Below, in pieces: positions 1 through 6,756 of a stretch of DNA of 13,341 nucleotides. The notes under the pieces are model-generated. The model had not been told where the DNA came from and searched no databases. It saw only the letters and a program-made list of their open reading frames with translations. A program made the translations under genes and the position numbers. Origin of the DNA: JAKORR01 sp964608495 (GTDB taxonomy: Bacteria; Armatimonadota; Zipacnadia; Zipacnadales; FEN-943); contig CAZSOQ010000145.1 of NCBI GenBank assembly GCA_964608495.1, forward strand, positions 1 through 13,341. The letters are read 5' to 3'. Every line of letters starts with the position of its first letter. Positions within the stretch are counted from its first letter, which is position 1.

Positions 1-189
1 AGACAGCCCCAGGCCCGCGAAGGCACACCCGAACAGGCGCGGCGGCCGGAAGCTGCCGAAGGAAGCGAAGAAGTCCACGAAGCCGATGAGAGCGAGGATG
101 CCGCCCACGATGACCAGCACGACGCCCACGGCTCTCAGCAGGCCCCGTATCTCGCTGTGGCGTGGGCCAGTCAGCCCAGGGTCTCCCAT
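1..189 (-). CDS. Small membrane protein, N-terminal part (cut by window edge)
   Basis: An open frame reads from an ATG at 187-189 to the window edge, giving 63 residues without a stop. A clear Shine-Dalgarno AGGAGG lies 8 nt upstream of the ATG, which supports the start. The N-terminus (MGDPGLTGPRHSEIR) is polar. It is followed by a strongly hydrophobic stretch at about residues 18-41, then a short FASFGSFRPP loop, and a second hydrophobic stretch begins at about residue 51. This looks like an inner-membrane protein with at least two helices and a cytoplasmic N-terminus. I do not recognise a family with confidence; small membrane proteins with a DFF-x-SFGSF-type loop sometimes carry a later zinc-ribbon, but that part would lie outside the window. 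It follows the double-propeller gene on the same strand after a 142-bp gap containing a hairpin, so it may be a separate transcription unit. Confidence 0.6.
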   Translation of the reverse strand, partial: MGDPGLTGPRHSEIRGLLRAVGVVLVIVGGILALIGFVDFFASFGSFRPPRLFGCAFAGLGLS

Positions 190-294
190 TTCGCCTGCCT
201 CCTGGGACAGCGGTCCCGTCGGCTACCTATGCTATCAGCGACCGCCGCGGCGGGCCACAGGTGCCATCTCAGGGCGGCCCCGCCTGCGGTCGGG

Positions 295-314
295 CCACGG
301 GTCGCCCGCCGTGG
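295..314 (-). terminator. Hairpin downstream of the propeller gene, possible terminator
   Basis: On the minus strand CCACGG pairs with CCGTGG around an 8-nt loop, starting 18 nt past the stop of the propeller gene. There is no U-tract, so intrinsic termination is uncertain. The rest of the 190-331 gap holds a perfect 12-bp palindrome (CCGCCGCGGCGG, 242-253). On the minus strand it also holds a TAGCAT hexamer (229-234) that could be a -10 box for the membrane-protein gene; no convincing -35 box goes with it. Confidence 0.35.
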
Positions 315-331
315 CAGGCCCGCGCGTCGGC

Positions 332-2608
332 CTAGCGCACTCCCCGGGCCGGGCCCTTCCACACTCCGCCGCCGAAGGTACATACCCAGATCGTGCCGGC
401 GTCCTCCGGGGCGAAGGCCACGCGCTGGCAGGCGGTGAAGGGTAGGCCCCGCACCTCGGCCCAGGTCTCGCCCGCGTCCTCGCTGAGGAACAGCCCGTGG
501 GTCGTGGCTCCCAGATACACGCGCCGCGCGTCGCGCGGGTCCACGGACGCGAAGAAGGCGTGCGTGAAGCTGCACAGCTCCGGCGGTAGGCGGTGGGCCT
601 CGTCCATGTCGTCGCCGAGGAGCCGGCGCCAGGTCCGGCCGCCGTCGGACGTCTTGTAGATACCGCCCTGGCTGTGCCCGGGAGCCGACGCCGCGGCCAG
701 GTACACGGTCCCGCTATCGGCGGGGTCGAAGTCGAAGTCCCCGGCCCAGCGCAGGTCCAGGCCCTCGGTCACGCTTTCCCAGGTGGCCCCCTCATCGCGC
801 GATCGGAACAGCCCTGAGCCGGGCGCGAAGTCGCGGTCGCTGCGCCGGCCCGTGATCGAGCAGAACAGGGCCCCGTCGGGGTGTCGTCGCACGGAGTAGA
901 CATGCCGGTTCGTGTCGCTGCCCAGCCCCTGCGAGGAGCGCGCCCAGGTCTTGCCGCCGTCCGCCGACTTGTATACGCCGTCCCCGAACATGGCGGCGTA
1001 CAGCACGCGCGCCTCGGGCGGACTGGTCGGATCAAGGGCGATGGACGTGCAGGGCAGCTCCGGCAGGCCCTGGCTGCTGGGCTGCCAGGACTTGCCGAAG
1101 TCCGTGCTGACGCACACGCCGCCCGGGTAGCGCGGCCCGTCCACGTTCGTCCAGTGGGGGACGTCGTGCTGGTTGCTGCAGGCGGCGTAGAGGACGCCCT
1201 CCCGGTCGGGATCGCACACAACGCGGTAGAAGGTGTTGGCCCAGGGACTGCCGCGGGCGGCGTACTGCCACGACCGGCCGCCGTCCTCACTGCGGGCGAA
1301 GCCGATGTCCGTGTAGGCGATGTAGACGTTGCCGGGCCGGTGCGGGTCGAAGACGAGCTCCCAGCAGCTCGTGACGTTCAGGCCCGTGGACACCCAGGCT
1401 TTGCCCCTGGCTTCCTCCGAGCCGTGGGCCGTGCGGCAGAAGCCGTTGTACCAGCTCTTGCCGCCATCGGTCGTGATGAACAGCTCCCCGGCGTTGGTGT
1501 ACATGGCCACGTCGGCGTTCCCCGAGCACACGCTGAAGCCCGACGGTGGCCCGCCGTACCCCCAATTGGTCTCCAGGGTCAGCCATCCGCACTGGACGTT
1601 GCGCTCCTCCGAGCGCGGGTCGCCCGTGAAGGTGTAGCGCCAGTGCTCGCCCCCGTCGTCGGTGCGGAAGACCGTCCAGTGGTAGGGCGGCCAGTAGCCC
1701 GTGCCGCGCGTCGTGACCCAGACGGTGAGGGGCTTTGTCTCGTCCATGGCGACGAACCGGTACTGCGCCACCTCGTCCGCGCCGTACTCGTCGCGCTTGC
1801 TCGTATCGGTGTTGATCGTCTCGTTCATCGCACTCTGCCAGGAGTCGCCGCCGTCGGCGGACCGGTACACGCCGCCCACATGGCGCCCGCCCTGCGCGAC
1901 GCTCGGCAGGATGCAGTACAGCCTGGCTTCGCCGGTCGCTTCGTCGTAGCCGCCCGCGAGCCCGCGCAGGGCCGTGGAGGGCAGGCCGGTGTTGCAGGGC
2001 TGCCAGGTCGCGCCCGAGTCTCGCGAGCGGAAGACGCCCGCATCGGTGCCCGCGAAGCACACCGGGCCGGCGGGCAGCACATAGAGCCCCACGGCCTTGC
2101 CCGTGACGCCCTCGGCCGGTGCCCAGGTGACACCCGCGTCCCGGGAGACCCACACGCCCCCGTCGCCGCCGGCCAGCATCAGGCGCGGGTCCGCGCGGTT
2201 GATGGCCAAGCAGGTGAGCGGCCCGCCGCCCCAGGGCGCGTCGGCGACCAGCGGCTCCCACGTGACGCCCCGGTCCCGGCTCGCGCGGAGCTGCCCGTTG
2301 CCCCAGGCGTAGACGATGGCGGGGTCGGTGGGGTGGAAGACGGGGATCAGCGACGTGGAGGAGCGCATCTGTCGCTTGTCGAGCATGTGCCAGGTGCGGC
2401 CCCCGTCCTCGCTGCGGTAGAAGCCGCTCATGTCGCAGGAAACGAACATGAGGTCGGGATCGTGGGGCGACGCCGCGGGAGAGTACAGGCCGCCGCCGCC
2501 CCCCAGGCCGATGGGCTCGAAGCTGCGATCCGCCTGTTGGCAGCCGGCGGTCGCCGCAACCGCTAGGGCGAGCAGCAACACGCCGCATCTCGCCGTGGTG
2601 GTCGTCAT
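332..2608 (-). CDS. Asp-box (BNR) double beta-propeller lipoprotein, GH74-like
   Basis: Predicted 758-residue exported protein. The ATG at 2606-2608 is chosen because GGAGG lies 8 nt upstream and it begins a signal peptide (MTTTTARCG, then hydrophobic LLLALAVAA). The signal ends in a lipobox-like TAGC, so Cys23 would be lipid-modified; in-frame starts further upstream would add a charged, non-conserved extension. Thirteen Asp-box motifs (S/T-x-D-x-G-x-x-W) start near residues 66, 110, 155, 195, 250, 316, 379, 440, 501, 548, 603, 653 and 709, the pattern of beta-propeller blades in sialidases, sortilin/Vps10 proteins and GH74 xyloglucanases. The N-terminal GLGGGGGLYSP...CDMSG stretch resembles the GH74 start (GGGG...TDVGG), and length fits the two-propeller GH74 architecture. 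Asp59 and Asp434 occupy equivalent places at the start of each half and could be the catalytic pair. A non-enzymatic binding propeller is the main alternative. The gene is divergent from the UroD-like gene. Confidence 0.85.
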   Translation of the reverse strand: MTTTTARCGVLLLALAVAATAGCQQADRSFEPIGLGGGGGLYSPAASPHDPDLMFVSCDMSGFYRSEDGGRTWHMLDKRQMRSSTSLIPVFHPTDPAIVYAWGNGQLRASRDRGVTWEPLVADAPWGGGPLTCLAINRADPRLMLAGGDGGVWVSRDAGVTWAPAEGVTGKAVGLYVLPAGPVCFAGTDAGVFRSRDSGATWQPCNTGLPSTALRGLAGGYDEATGEARLYCILPSVAQGGRHVGGVYRSADGGDSWQSAMNETINTDTSKRDEYGADEVAQYRFVAMDETKPLTVWVTTRGTGYWPPYHWTVFRTDDGGEHWRYTFTGDPRSEERNVQCGWLTLETNWGYGGPPSGFSVCSGNADVAMYTNAGELFITTDGGKSWYNGFCRTAHGSEEARGKAWVSTGLNVTSCWELVFDPHRPGNVYIAYTDIGFARSEDGGRSWQYAARGSPWANTFYRVVCDPDREGVLYAACSNQHDVPHWTNVDGPRYPGGVCVSTDFGKSWQPSSQGLPELPCTSIALDPTSPPEARVLYAAMFGDGVYKSADGGKTWARSSQGLGSDTNRHVYSVRRHPDGALFCSITGRRSDRDFAPGSGLFRSRDEGATWESVTEGLDLRWAGDFDFDPADSGTVYLAAASAPGHSQGGIYKTSDGGRTWRRLLGDDMDEAHRLPPELCSFTHAFFASVDPRDARRVYLGATTHGLFLSEDAGETWAEVRGLPFTACQRVAFAPEDAGTIWVCTFGGGVWKGPARGVR

Positions 2609-2652
2609 CGTGATCGCCTCCCCTGCACCGGGTCGGGTAACGCGCCAGGGCT

Positions 2653-2677
2653 GCCTTTCGCCCCGTCGGGGCAAGGC
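2653..2677 (-). promoter_or_regulatory. Hairpin in the leader of the propeller gene
   Basis: A ten-base-pair hairpin lies 45-69 nt upstream of the propeller ATG, inside the 194-bp divergent gap to the UroD-like gene. GCCCC (2660-2664) pairs with GGGGC (2668-2672) around a 3-nt loop. GCCTT (2653-2657) pairs with AAGGC (2673-2677), with two unpaired bases on one side. Read on the minus strand it ends GGGGCGAAAGGC, similar to the hairpins before the pseudopilin gene. I see no convincing -35/-10 pair for either divergent gene in 2609-2802. Confidence 0.35.
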
Positions 2678-2802
2678 CCTGCGTGGCGACAGCGGGGAGC
2701 GCGGCGCGCGTCGGAAGGACCCGGACCTGACGGGGGGAATCGCTGACGCGGGAGCCGCCGCCACCTTGCCGCCGGGACTGATGCACTGTGCCGGAAGAGA
2801 CC

Positions 2803-3858
2803 ATGACCGCCCGCGAACGGATGCTGACCGCGCTGGATCGCGGCACGCCGGACCGGGTGCCACTGGACATCTGGGCGACGGGCGAGGTGTGGGCGAAGCT
2901 GTTCCAGCACTTCGGTACCCAGGACGCAGGCGAAGTCAAGCGGCGGCTGCACGTGGACGGGCTCGCCGGCGTGGACGCGGCCTACGTGGGCGCGCCGGTG
3001 CCCACTTACGAGAACGGGGTGACCGAGGATTACTGGGGCATGCGCTATCGTCCCGTCCCCTACGACACCGGCGTGTACCACGAGCAGTGCCACTACCCGA
3101 TCGCCTTCGCGCGGACGGTGGCCGACCTGGACGAGTACCGGTGGCCCAGCGCCGATTGGTTCGACTTCAGTGTCGTGAGGGAGCGTTGCGAGGCCGTGCG
3201 TCACCTGCCGATCATGGCCGGGTACACGGCGCCCTTCTACTTCTTCAACAAGCTGCGTGGGCTGGAGCAGTCGCTCATGGACCTGGCGCTGGACCCCGAG
3301 CTGTCCCACGTCATCATCGGGCGCATCTGTGGCTTCTTCTACGACTTCACTGACAGGCTGCTGGAGGCGGCCGGCGGGCTGGTGGACGTCACCCAACTGA
3401 CCGATGACTTCGGCTCGCAGACCGGGTTGCTGATCTCCACGGCGATGTTCGACGACTACTTCCTGCCCCACTACCAGCGTCTGGCGAAGATGATGAAGGA
3501 CCATGGGGCGCGGATCCTCCACCACGACGACGGGGCCATGTGGGAGCTGTTACCGAGGCTGGTGGAGGTGGGGGTGGACATACTGAACCCGGTGCAGTAC
3601 CGGTGCGGCCCGGTGGACCTGCGCTGGCTCAAGGAGACCTACGGGCACGCGCTGGCCTTCCACGGCGGCGTGGACAACCAGGAAGTGCTGCCCTTCGGAA
3701 GCGTGGACGACGTGGTGGCCGAGGTGCGCCGGTGCCTGGCGACGCTGGGCAAGGGCGGCGGCTACGTGATGGCGCCCTGCCATAACCTGCAAGCGGTGAC
3801 GCCCATCGAGAACATCGTGGCGCTGTATGAGACCGCCTACGCCGAGGGATGGTACTGA
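2803..3858 (+). CDS. Uroporphyrinogen decarboxylase (UroD)-superfamily protein
   Basis: Soluble 351-residue protein with no signal peptide. ATG 2803 is preferred over an in-frame GTG at 2788 because the family N-terminus begins with this pattern (MTARERMLTAL...PDRVP), though its Shine-Dalgarno (GGAAGAG) is modest. The fold signature runs throughout: PDRVPLDIW at 16-24, DDFGSQTG at 201-208, HHDDG at 240-244, LAFHGGVDNQ at 284-293 and APCHNLQ at 324-330. It is not the haem enzyme HemE. It resembles the divergent branch that includes corrinoid methyltransferases such as MtaA and CmuA and many uncharacterised proteins beside sugar-use genes. In MtaA-type enzymes zinc is held by an H-x-C motif plus a later Cys; here the first motif reads H-H-D, while the later Cys326 is kept. 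The substrate is unknown. It is probably co-transcribed with the GH123-like gene, which starts 53 bp downstream; a small GCGCC-ACC-GGCGC hairpin (3862-3874) lies between them without a U-tract. Confidence 0.88.
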   Translation: MTARERMLTALDRGTPDRVPLDIWATGEVWAKLFQHFGTQDAGEVKRRLHVDGLAGVDAAYVGAPVPTYENGVTEDYWGMRYRPVPYDTGVYHEQCHYPIAFARTVADLDEYRWPSADWFDFSVVRERCEAVRHLPIMAGYTAPFYFFNKLRGLEQSLMDLALDPELSHVIIGRICGFFYDFTDRLLEAAGGLVDVTQLTDDFGSQTGLLISTAMFDDYFLPHYQRLAKMMKDHGARILHHDDGAMWELLPRLVEVGVDILNPVQYRCGPVDLRWLKETYGHALAFHGGVDNQEVLPFGSVDDVVAEVRRCLATLGKGGGYVMAPCHNLQAVTPIENIVALYETAYAEGWY

Positions 3859-3911
3859 AGGGCGCCACCGGCGCGCGATCCGACGGCAGGGCACATGGGA
3901 GGCAGAGGGCG

Positions 3912-6470
3912 ATGAGAACGACTTGCCGGAGCAGTGCTCTCTGGGCCGGGCTTGTGGGGCTGCTCGTCGTGGCCACGGCCTGGGGGCAGCGCGTGGACCC
4001 CGGGGCGGACTACCAGGAGGTAGTGCGGGCGCTGCTCAGCCAGGCCTCGGGGGGCTCGCGCGTCGGCACGACCCTCTTCGAGGAGGACTTCGAAGCCGGC
4101 ACGCTCGAGCGATGGCGCGCGGACGCGAGCTGGACCGTGGTGGACGACCCCGAGGCGGAGGGCAAGTGCGCTCGCGTCGTGGCCTCCGAGGGCGATCACG
4201 AAGACCTGGTGCTGAAGGAGCGCATACCGATCACCACGGGCCACCCGATAGCTGTGTGCTGGAAGACGAGGTACGAGGCCGGCGGGACCCCTCTGTACAT
4301 CCGCGTGGACTACTTCGACGCGCAGGGCCTGCAGGGCGAGCCCTACGCCCGCCAGCAGCACTCGGCCGAGGGGGCGGCCTGGACGCAGAACGCCGTGCTG
4401 GTGTCCGATTGGTTCCCGGAGTACACGCGGGCCATCACCGTGCACTTCCACCACAGTCCCGGCGCGGCGACGACGTCGCTGCTCGACGAGGTGAGGGTGG
4501 TGGACCTGGCGCCGGCAGCGAGGGAGCTGCTTGCGGCAAGGCTGTGGACGTATATGCAGTTGGCCACGAGCCTGGGCGAGCAGGCCGCCGCCCTGGAGGG
4601 CTCGCCGGCCAACGACCCCTGGAAGGCGGTGGTGAGCAGGCATATCGGCGAGGTGCGGGCCGAGCTGGAGGCGTGCAGCGGGCTGGACCCGGCGAGCGCG
4701 CAGTGCACCAGGGCCCTCGTCCGACCGGCCATGTTCGTGCGGCGCTTCGCCGACATCCTTCCGGCCTTGAGGCAGGGGGCTGTCGGGACGAAACCCTTCG
4801 TCGTGTACGTCACGCGCCCGATCACCTCGGTGAAGATACTGCCGGATACGGCGGAACTGCCCGGGGAGATCGCGGCACGCGTGGAGCTCAAGGCCTGTCG
4901 CGGCGAGTATGAGCCGGCGAGCCTCGTGCTGTGGTCGCCCGAGGAGGTGCGGGGGCTGGAGGCGAGCGTCGGCGACCTGAAGGGGCCACAGGGAGTGATA
5001 CCGGCGGCGAGCGTGGATGTGAAGTACGTGAAGTGCTGGTACCAGGCGGGCACGGCCTGGCACGGGGTTAGCCAGGACGTTACGCGCAAGGTGCTCGTGC
5101 CCGAGCTACTCGTGAAGGACGACGGCCTGGTGCGGGTAGATCGCGAGGAGGAGCACAACTATGTGAAGCTGTCGTTCCCGGAGGGCGCCAGGTACGTGCC
5201 GACCGACGACCCGACGCCTGTGAAGTGGGGTAACAGGTACTCGCTGGAGGAGTTCCCGGTGCGGGACAGCGATACGCTGCTGCCGATGGACCTGCCGGCG
5301 GGCGAGAATCGGCAGCTATGGATCACCGTGCGGGTGCCCGAAACGGCCGCCTCGGGGCGGTACGTCGGCGACCTGACCTTCCGGGCGGGAGGCCAGGACC
5401 TGGGGAAGGTGGAGCTGGCCGTGAGGGTGCTGCCCTTCGACCTGGCCGCGCCGCTGACCCACTACGACCTGGCCAGGCCCCTTACCTACAGTCTGTACTA
5501 CTGGGGGGAGCTGGACCCCGAGGGCAAGGGGAGCATCGGGTACAAGTACAAGAGCGAGGAGCAGTTCCGGGCGGAACTGCGGATCATGTACGAGCATGGG
5601 ATCGTGGCGCCGGCGATGATCTGGTCTCCGAAGTGGGTGTACGGCGACGAGGCCTTCTTCCGTCGTCACCTGCAGATAGCCAAGGAGCTGGGTATGGCCG
5701 GCAAGCCGCTGTACTTCGCGGACTCGGGGATGGTGGGCAACCCCACGGAGCCGGAAGCCCTCGAGGCGCTGAAGCAGAGGGTGCGGCGCACGGTGGCCCT
5801 CGCGCGGGAGTACGACTTCCCGGAGGTCTACTTCTACGCCCTCGACGAGGCGCGCGGGGACCTGTTGGTGTCGCAGCGGCCGGCGTGGGAAGCGGTGCAC
5901 GAGGCCGGAGGGAAGGTGTTCGTGTCGGGGTACACGGGCCATCTGGAGGCGGTGGGAGACCTTCTGGATCAGCTCAACCGCGCCGGCGACCCGGCGGGGG
6001 AGAGGCCCGCGGAATGGCACAAGCTGGGCCATACGGTGTGGAACTACGCCCATCCCCAGACCCCGCCGGAGAATCCCGAGCTGTATCGGCGCAACTACGG
6101 GCTGTATCTGTGGAAGCTGGACCTGGACGGCGCCTGCACCTACTGCTTCATGGACTCCTCGGGCACGGCGTGGAACGACTTCGACTGCGAGACCTACCGC
6201 GACCACAATCTCGCCTACCCCACAACGAACGGCGTGGTGGGGACGCTGGCGCTGGAGGGCTTCCGAGAGGGCGGGGAGGACGTGAAGTACGCGACCACGC
6301 TGAGGCTGGCCATCGAGCGCGCCAGGGCCGAGGGGTCGGAGGACGCGAAGGCTAAGGCCCGCGAGGCGGGCGAGTGGCTGGAGGGCCTGAAGCCGGCGGA
6401 GGCAGACCTGGACGAGGCGCGGGATAGGATTATCGGGTACCTGGAGGCGCTTGGGCGTATGGCGAAGTAG
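3912..6470 (+). CDS. Secreted GH123/DUF4091-like glycoside hydrolase with N-terminal jelly-roll-like module
   Basis: Predicted 852-residue exported protein. ATG 3912 follows GGAGG at 9 nt spacing and begins a signal peptide (MRTTCR, hydrophobic core, probable cleavage after ATAWG near residue 25). Residues about 45-192 form a probable jelly-roll, carbohydrate-binding-like module, from EEDFEAGTLERW to LLDEVRVVDL. Residues about 200-290 look helical. From about 295 onward it resembles DUF4091/GH123: a beta-rich part (VELKACRGEYEPASLVLW, 315-332; QLWITVRVPETAASGRYVGD, 458-477), then a TIM-barrel-like part from about 505. An adjacent acidic pair, Asp645-Glu646 in FYALDEARGD, matches the catalytic Asp-Glu pair known from GH123 beta-N-acetylgalactosaminidases, which use substrate-assisted catalysis. 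Aromatic and Asp-rich stretches (FMDSSGTAWNDFD, 746-758) may line the substrate site. The C-terminus is helical and charged. Activity on beta-GalNAc is inferred only. It lies downstream of the UroD-like gene, probably in one operon. DUF4091 proteins of unknown specificity are the alternative. Confidence 0.82.
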   Translation: MRTTCRSSALWAGLVGLLVVATAWGQRVDPGADYQEVVRALLSQASGGSRVGTTLFEEDFEAGTLERWRADASWTVVDDPEAEGKCARVVASEGDHEDLVLKERIPITTGHPIAVCWKTRYEAGGTPLYIRVDYFDAQGLQGEPYARQQHSAEGAAWTQNAVLVSDWFPEYTRAITVHFHHSPGAATTSLLDEVRVVDLAPAARELLAARLWTYMQLATSLGEQAAALEGSPANDPWKAVVSRHIGEVRAELEACSGLDPASAQCTRALVRPAMFVRRFADILPALRQGAVGTKPFVVYVTRPITSVKILPDTAELPGEIAARVELKACRGEYEPASLVLWSPEEVRGLEASVGDLKGPQGVIPAASVDVKYVKCWYQAGTAWHGVSQDVTRKVLVPELLVKDDGLVRVDREEEHNYVKLSFPEGARYVPTDDPTPVKWGNRYSLEEFPVRDSDTLLPMDLPAGENRQLWITVRVPETAASGRYVGDLTFRAGGQDLGKVELAVRVLPFDLAAPLTHYDLARPLTYSLYYWGELDPEGKGSIGYKYKSEEQFRAELRIMYEHGIVAPAMIWSPKWVYGDEAFFRRHLQIAKELGMAGKPLYFADSGMVGNPTEPEALEALKQRVRRTVALAREYDFPEVYFYALDEARGDLLVSQRPAWEAVHEAGGKVFVSGYTGHLEAVGDLLDQLNRAGDPAGERPAEWHKLGHTVWNYAHPQTPPENPELYRRNYGLYLWKLDLDGACTYCFMDSSGTAWNDFDCETYRDHNLAYPTTNGVVGTLALEGFREGGEDVKYATTLRLAIERARAEGSEDAKAKAREAGEWLEGLKPAEADLDEARDRIIGYLEALGRMAK

Positions 6471-6554
6471 ACGGGTGGGCCGTGGGGGAGAGGGCGTGGG
6501 GACCCGGCGGGACTCCTCGGGCCAGCCACGGCGCCGGCCGGGTCCAGAGCATCG

Positions 6555-6583
6555 TTGACCTCCGTGTATTTCACGCCTAAAAT
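6555..6583 (+). promoter_or_regulatory. Sigma-70-type promoter for the STN-like gene
   Basis: TTGACC (6555-6560) is separated by exactly 17 bp from TAAAAT (6578-6583); each box matches five of six consensus bases. It sits in a short AT-richer island that stands out in very GC-rich surroundings. Transcription would begin near 6590, giving a leader of about 166 nt before the GTG at 6757. Upstream, 6471-6554 holds only a weak inverted repeat (GCCGTGG 6479-6485 with CCACGGC 6526-6532, 40-nt loop), which might help end the preceding transcript. Confidence 0.65.
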
Positions 6584-6589
6584 TCTCTT

Positions 6590-6756
6590 TGCCGAAAGAC
6601 CTCCGCGGGCGAACCTCGGACGAGCGGAAACGTCTGAGGACTGAAAGGCCCTGCCGGGAGAGGCAGGCCTGCCCGCAGGAATGCGCGGTGGGCAGGGGTG
6701 TACTCAGGATTCCCAGTCGCTGACGACAGCCAGACAGGCAAGGAAGGTGGGGAATT
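6590..6756 (+). promoter_or_regulatory. Structured 5' leader RNA, class not recognised
   Basis: This is the predicted leader between the promoter and the GTG start. It contains a 9-bp hairpin (CCTCGGACG 6614-6622 with CGTCTGAGG 6631-6639, one G-U pair, loop AGCGGAAA). A second hairpin pairs CCTGCC (6650-6655) with GGCAGG (6662-6667), extended by AGG/CCT across one bulged base. GGCAGG also lies in the palindrome GGCAGGCCTGCC (6662-6673), so an alternative fold exists. Purine-rich joiners such as GCCGAAAGAC and CTGAAAGG lie around the helices. I compared it by eye with the cyclic-di-GMP-I, cobalamin, TPP and glycine riboswitch signatures and found no match. It may be a regulatory leader or simply a stable untranslated region. 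Confidence 0.4.

Noticed and set aside
242..253. Perfect 12-bp palindrome as an operator or attachment site
   Set aside because: It consists only of G and C in a GC-rich gap and can arise by composition; no second copy or promoter overlap supports a function.
881..2566. 561-codon plus-strand open frame opposite the propeller gene
   Set aside because: The product shows no domain motifs and is a compositional mirror of 13 Asp-box repeats on the real strand.
332..2608. True exo-sialidase
   Set aside because: Asp-boxes alone do not make a sialidase: I see no N-terminal Arg triad context such as F/YRIP, and the number of repeats and the Gly-rich start fit a two-propeller GH74/Vps10-type protein better.
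2803..3858. Haem biosynthesis enzyme HemE
   Set aside because: The superfamily is right, but the DDFGSQTG, HHDDG and APCHN motifs and the lack of haem-pathway neighbours fit the divergent UroD-like branch.
6590..6756. Known riboswitch classes (cyclic-di-GMP-I, cobalamin, TPP, glycine)
   Set aside because: The diagnostic conserved strings of these classes are not present; only generic helices and purine-rich joiners are seen.
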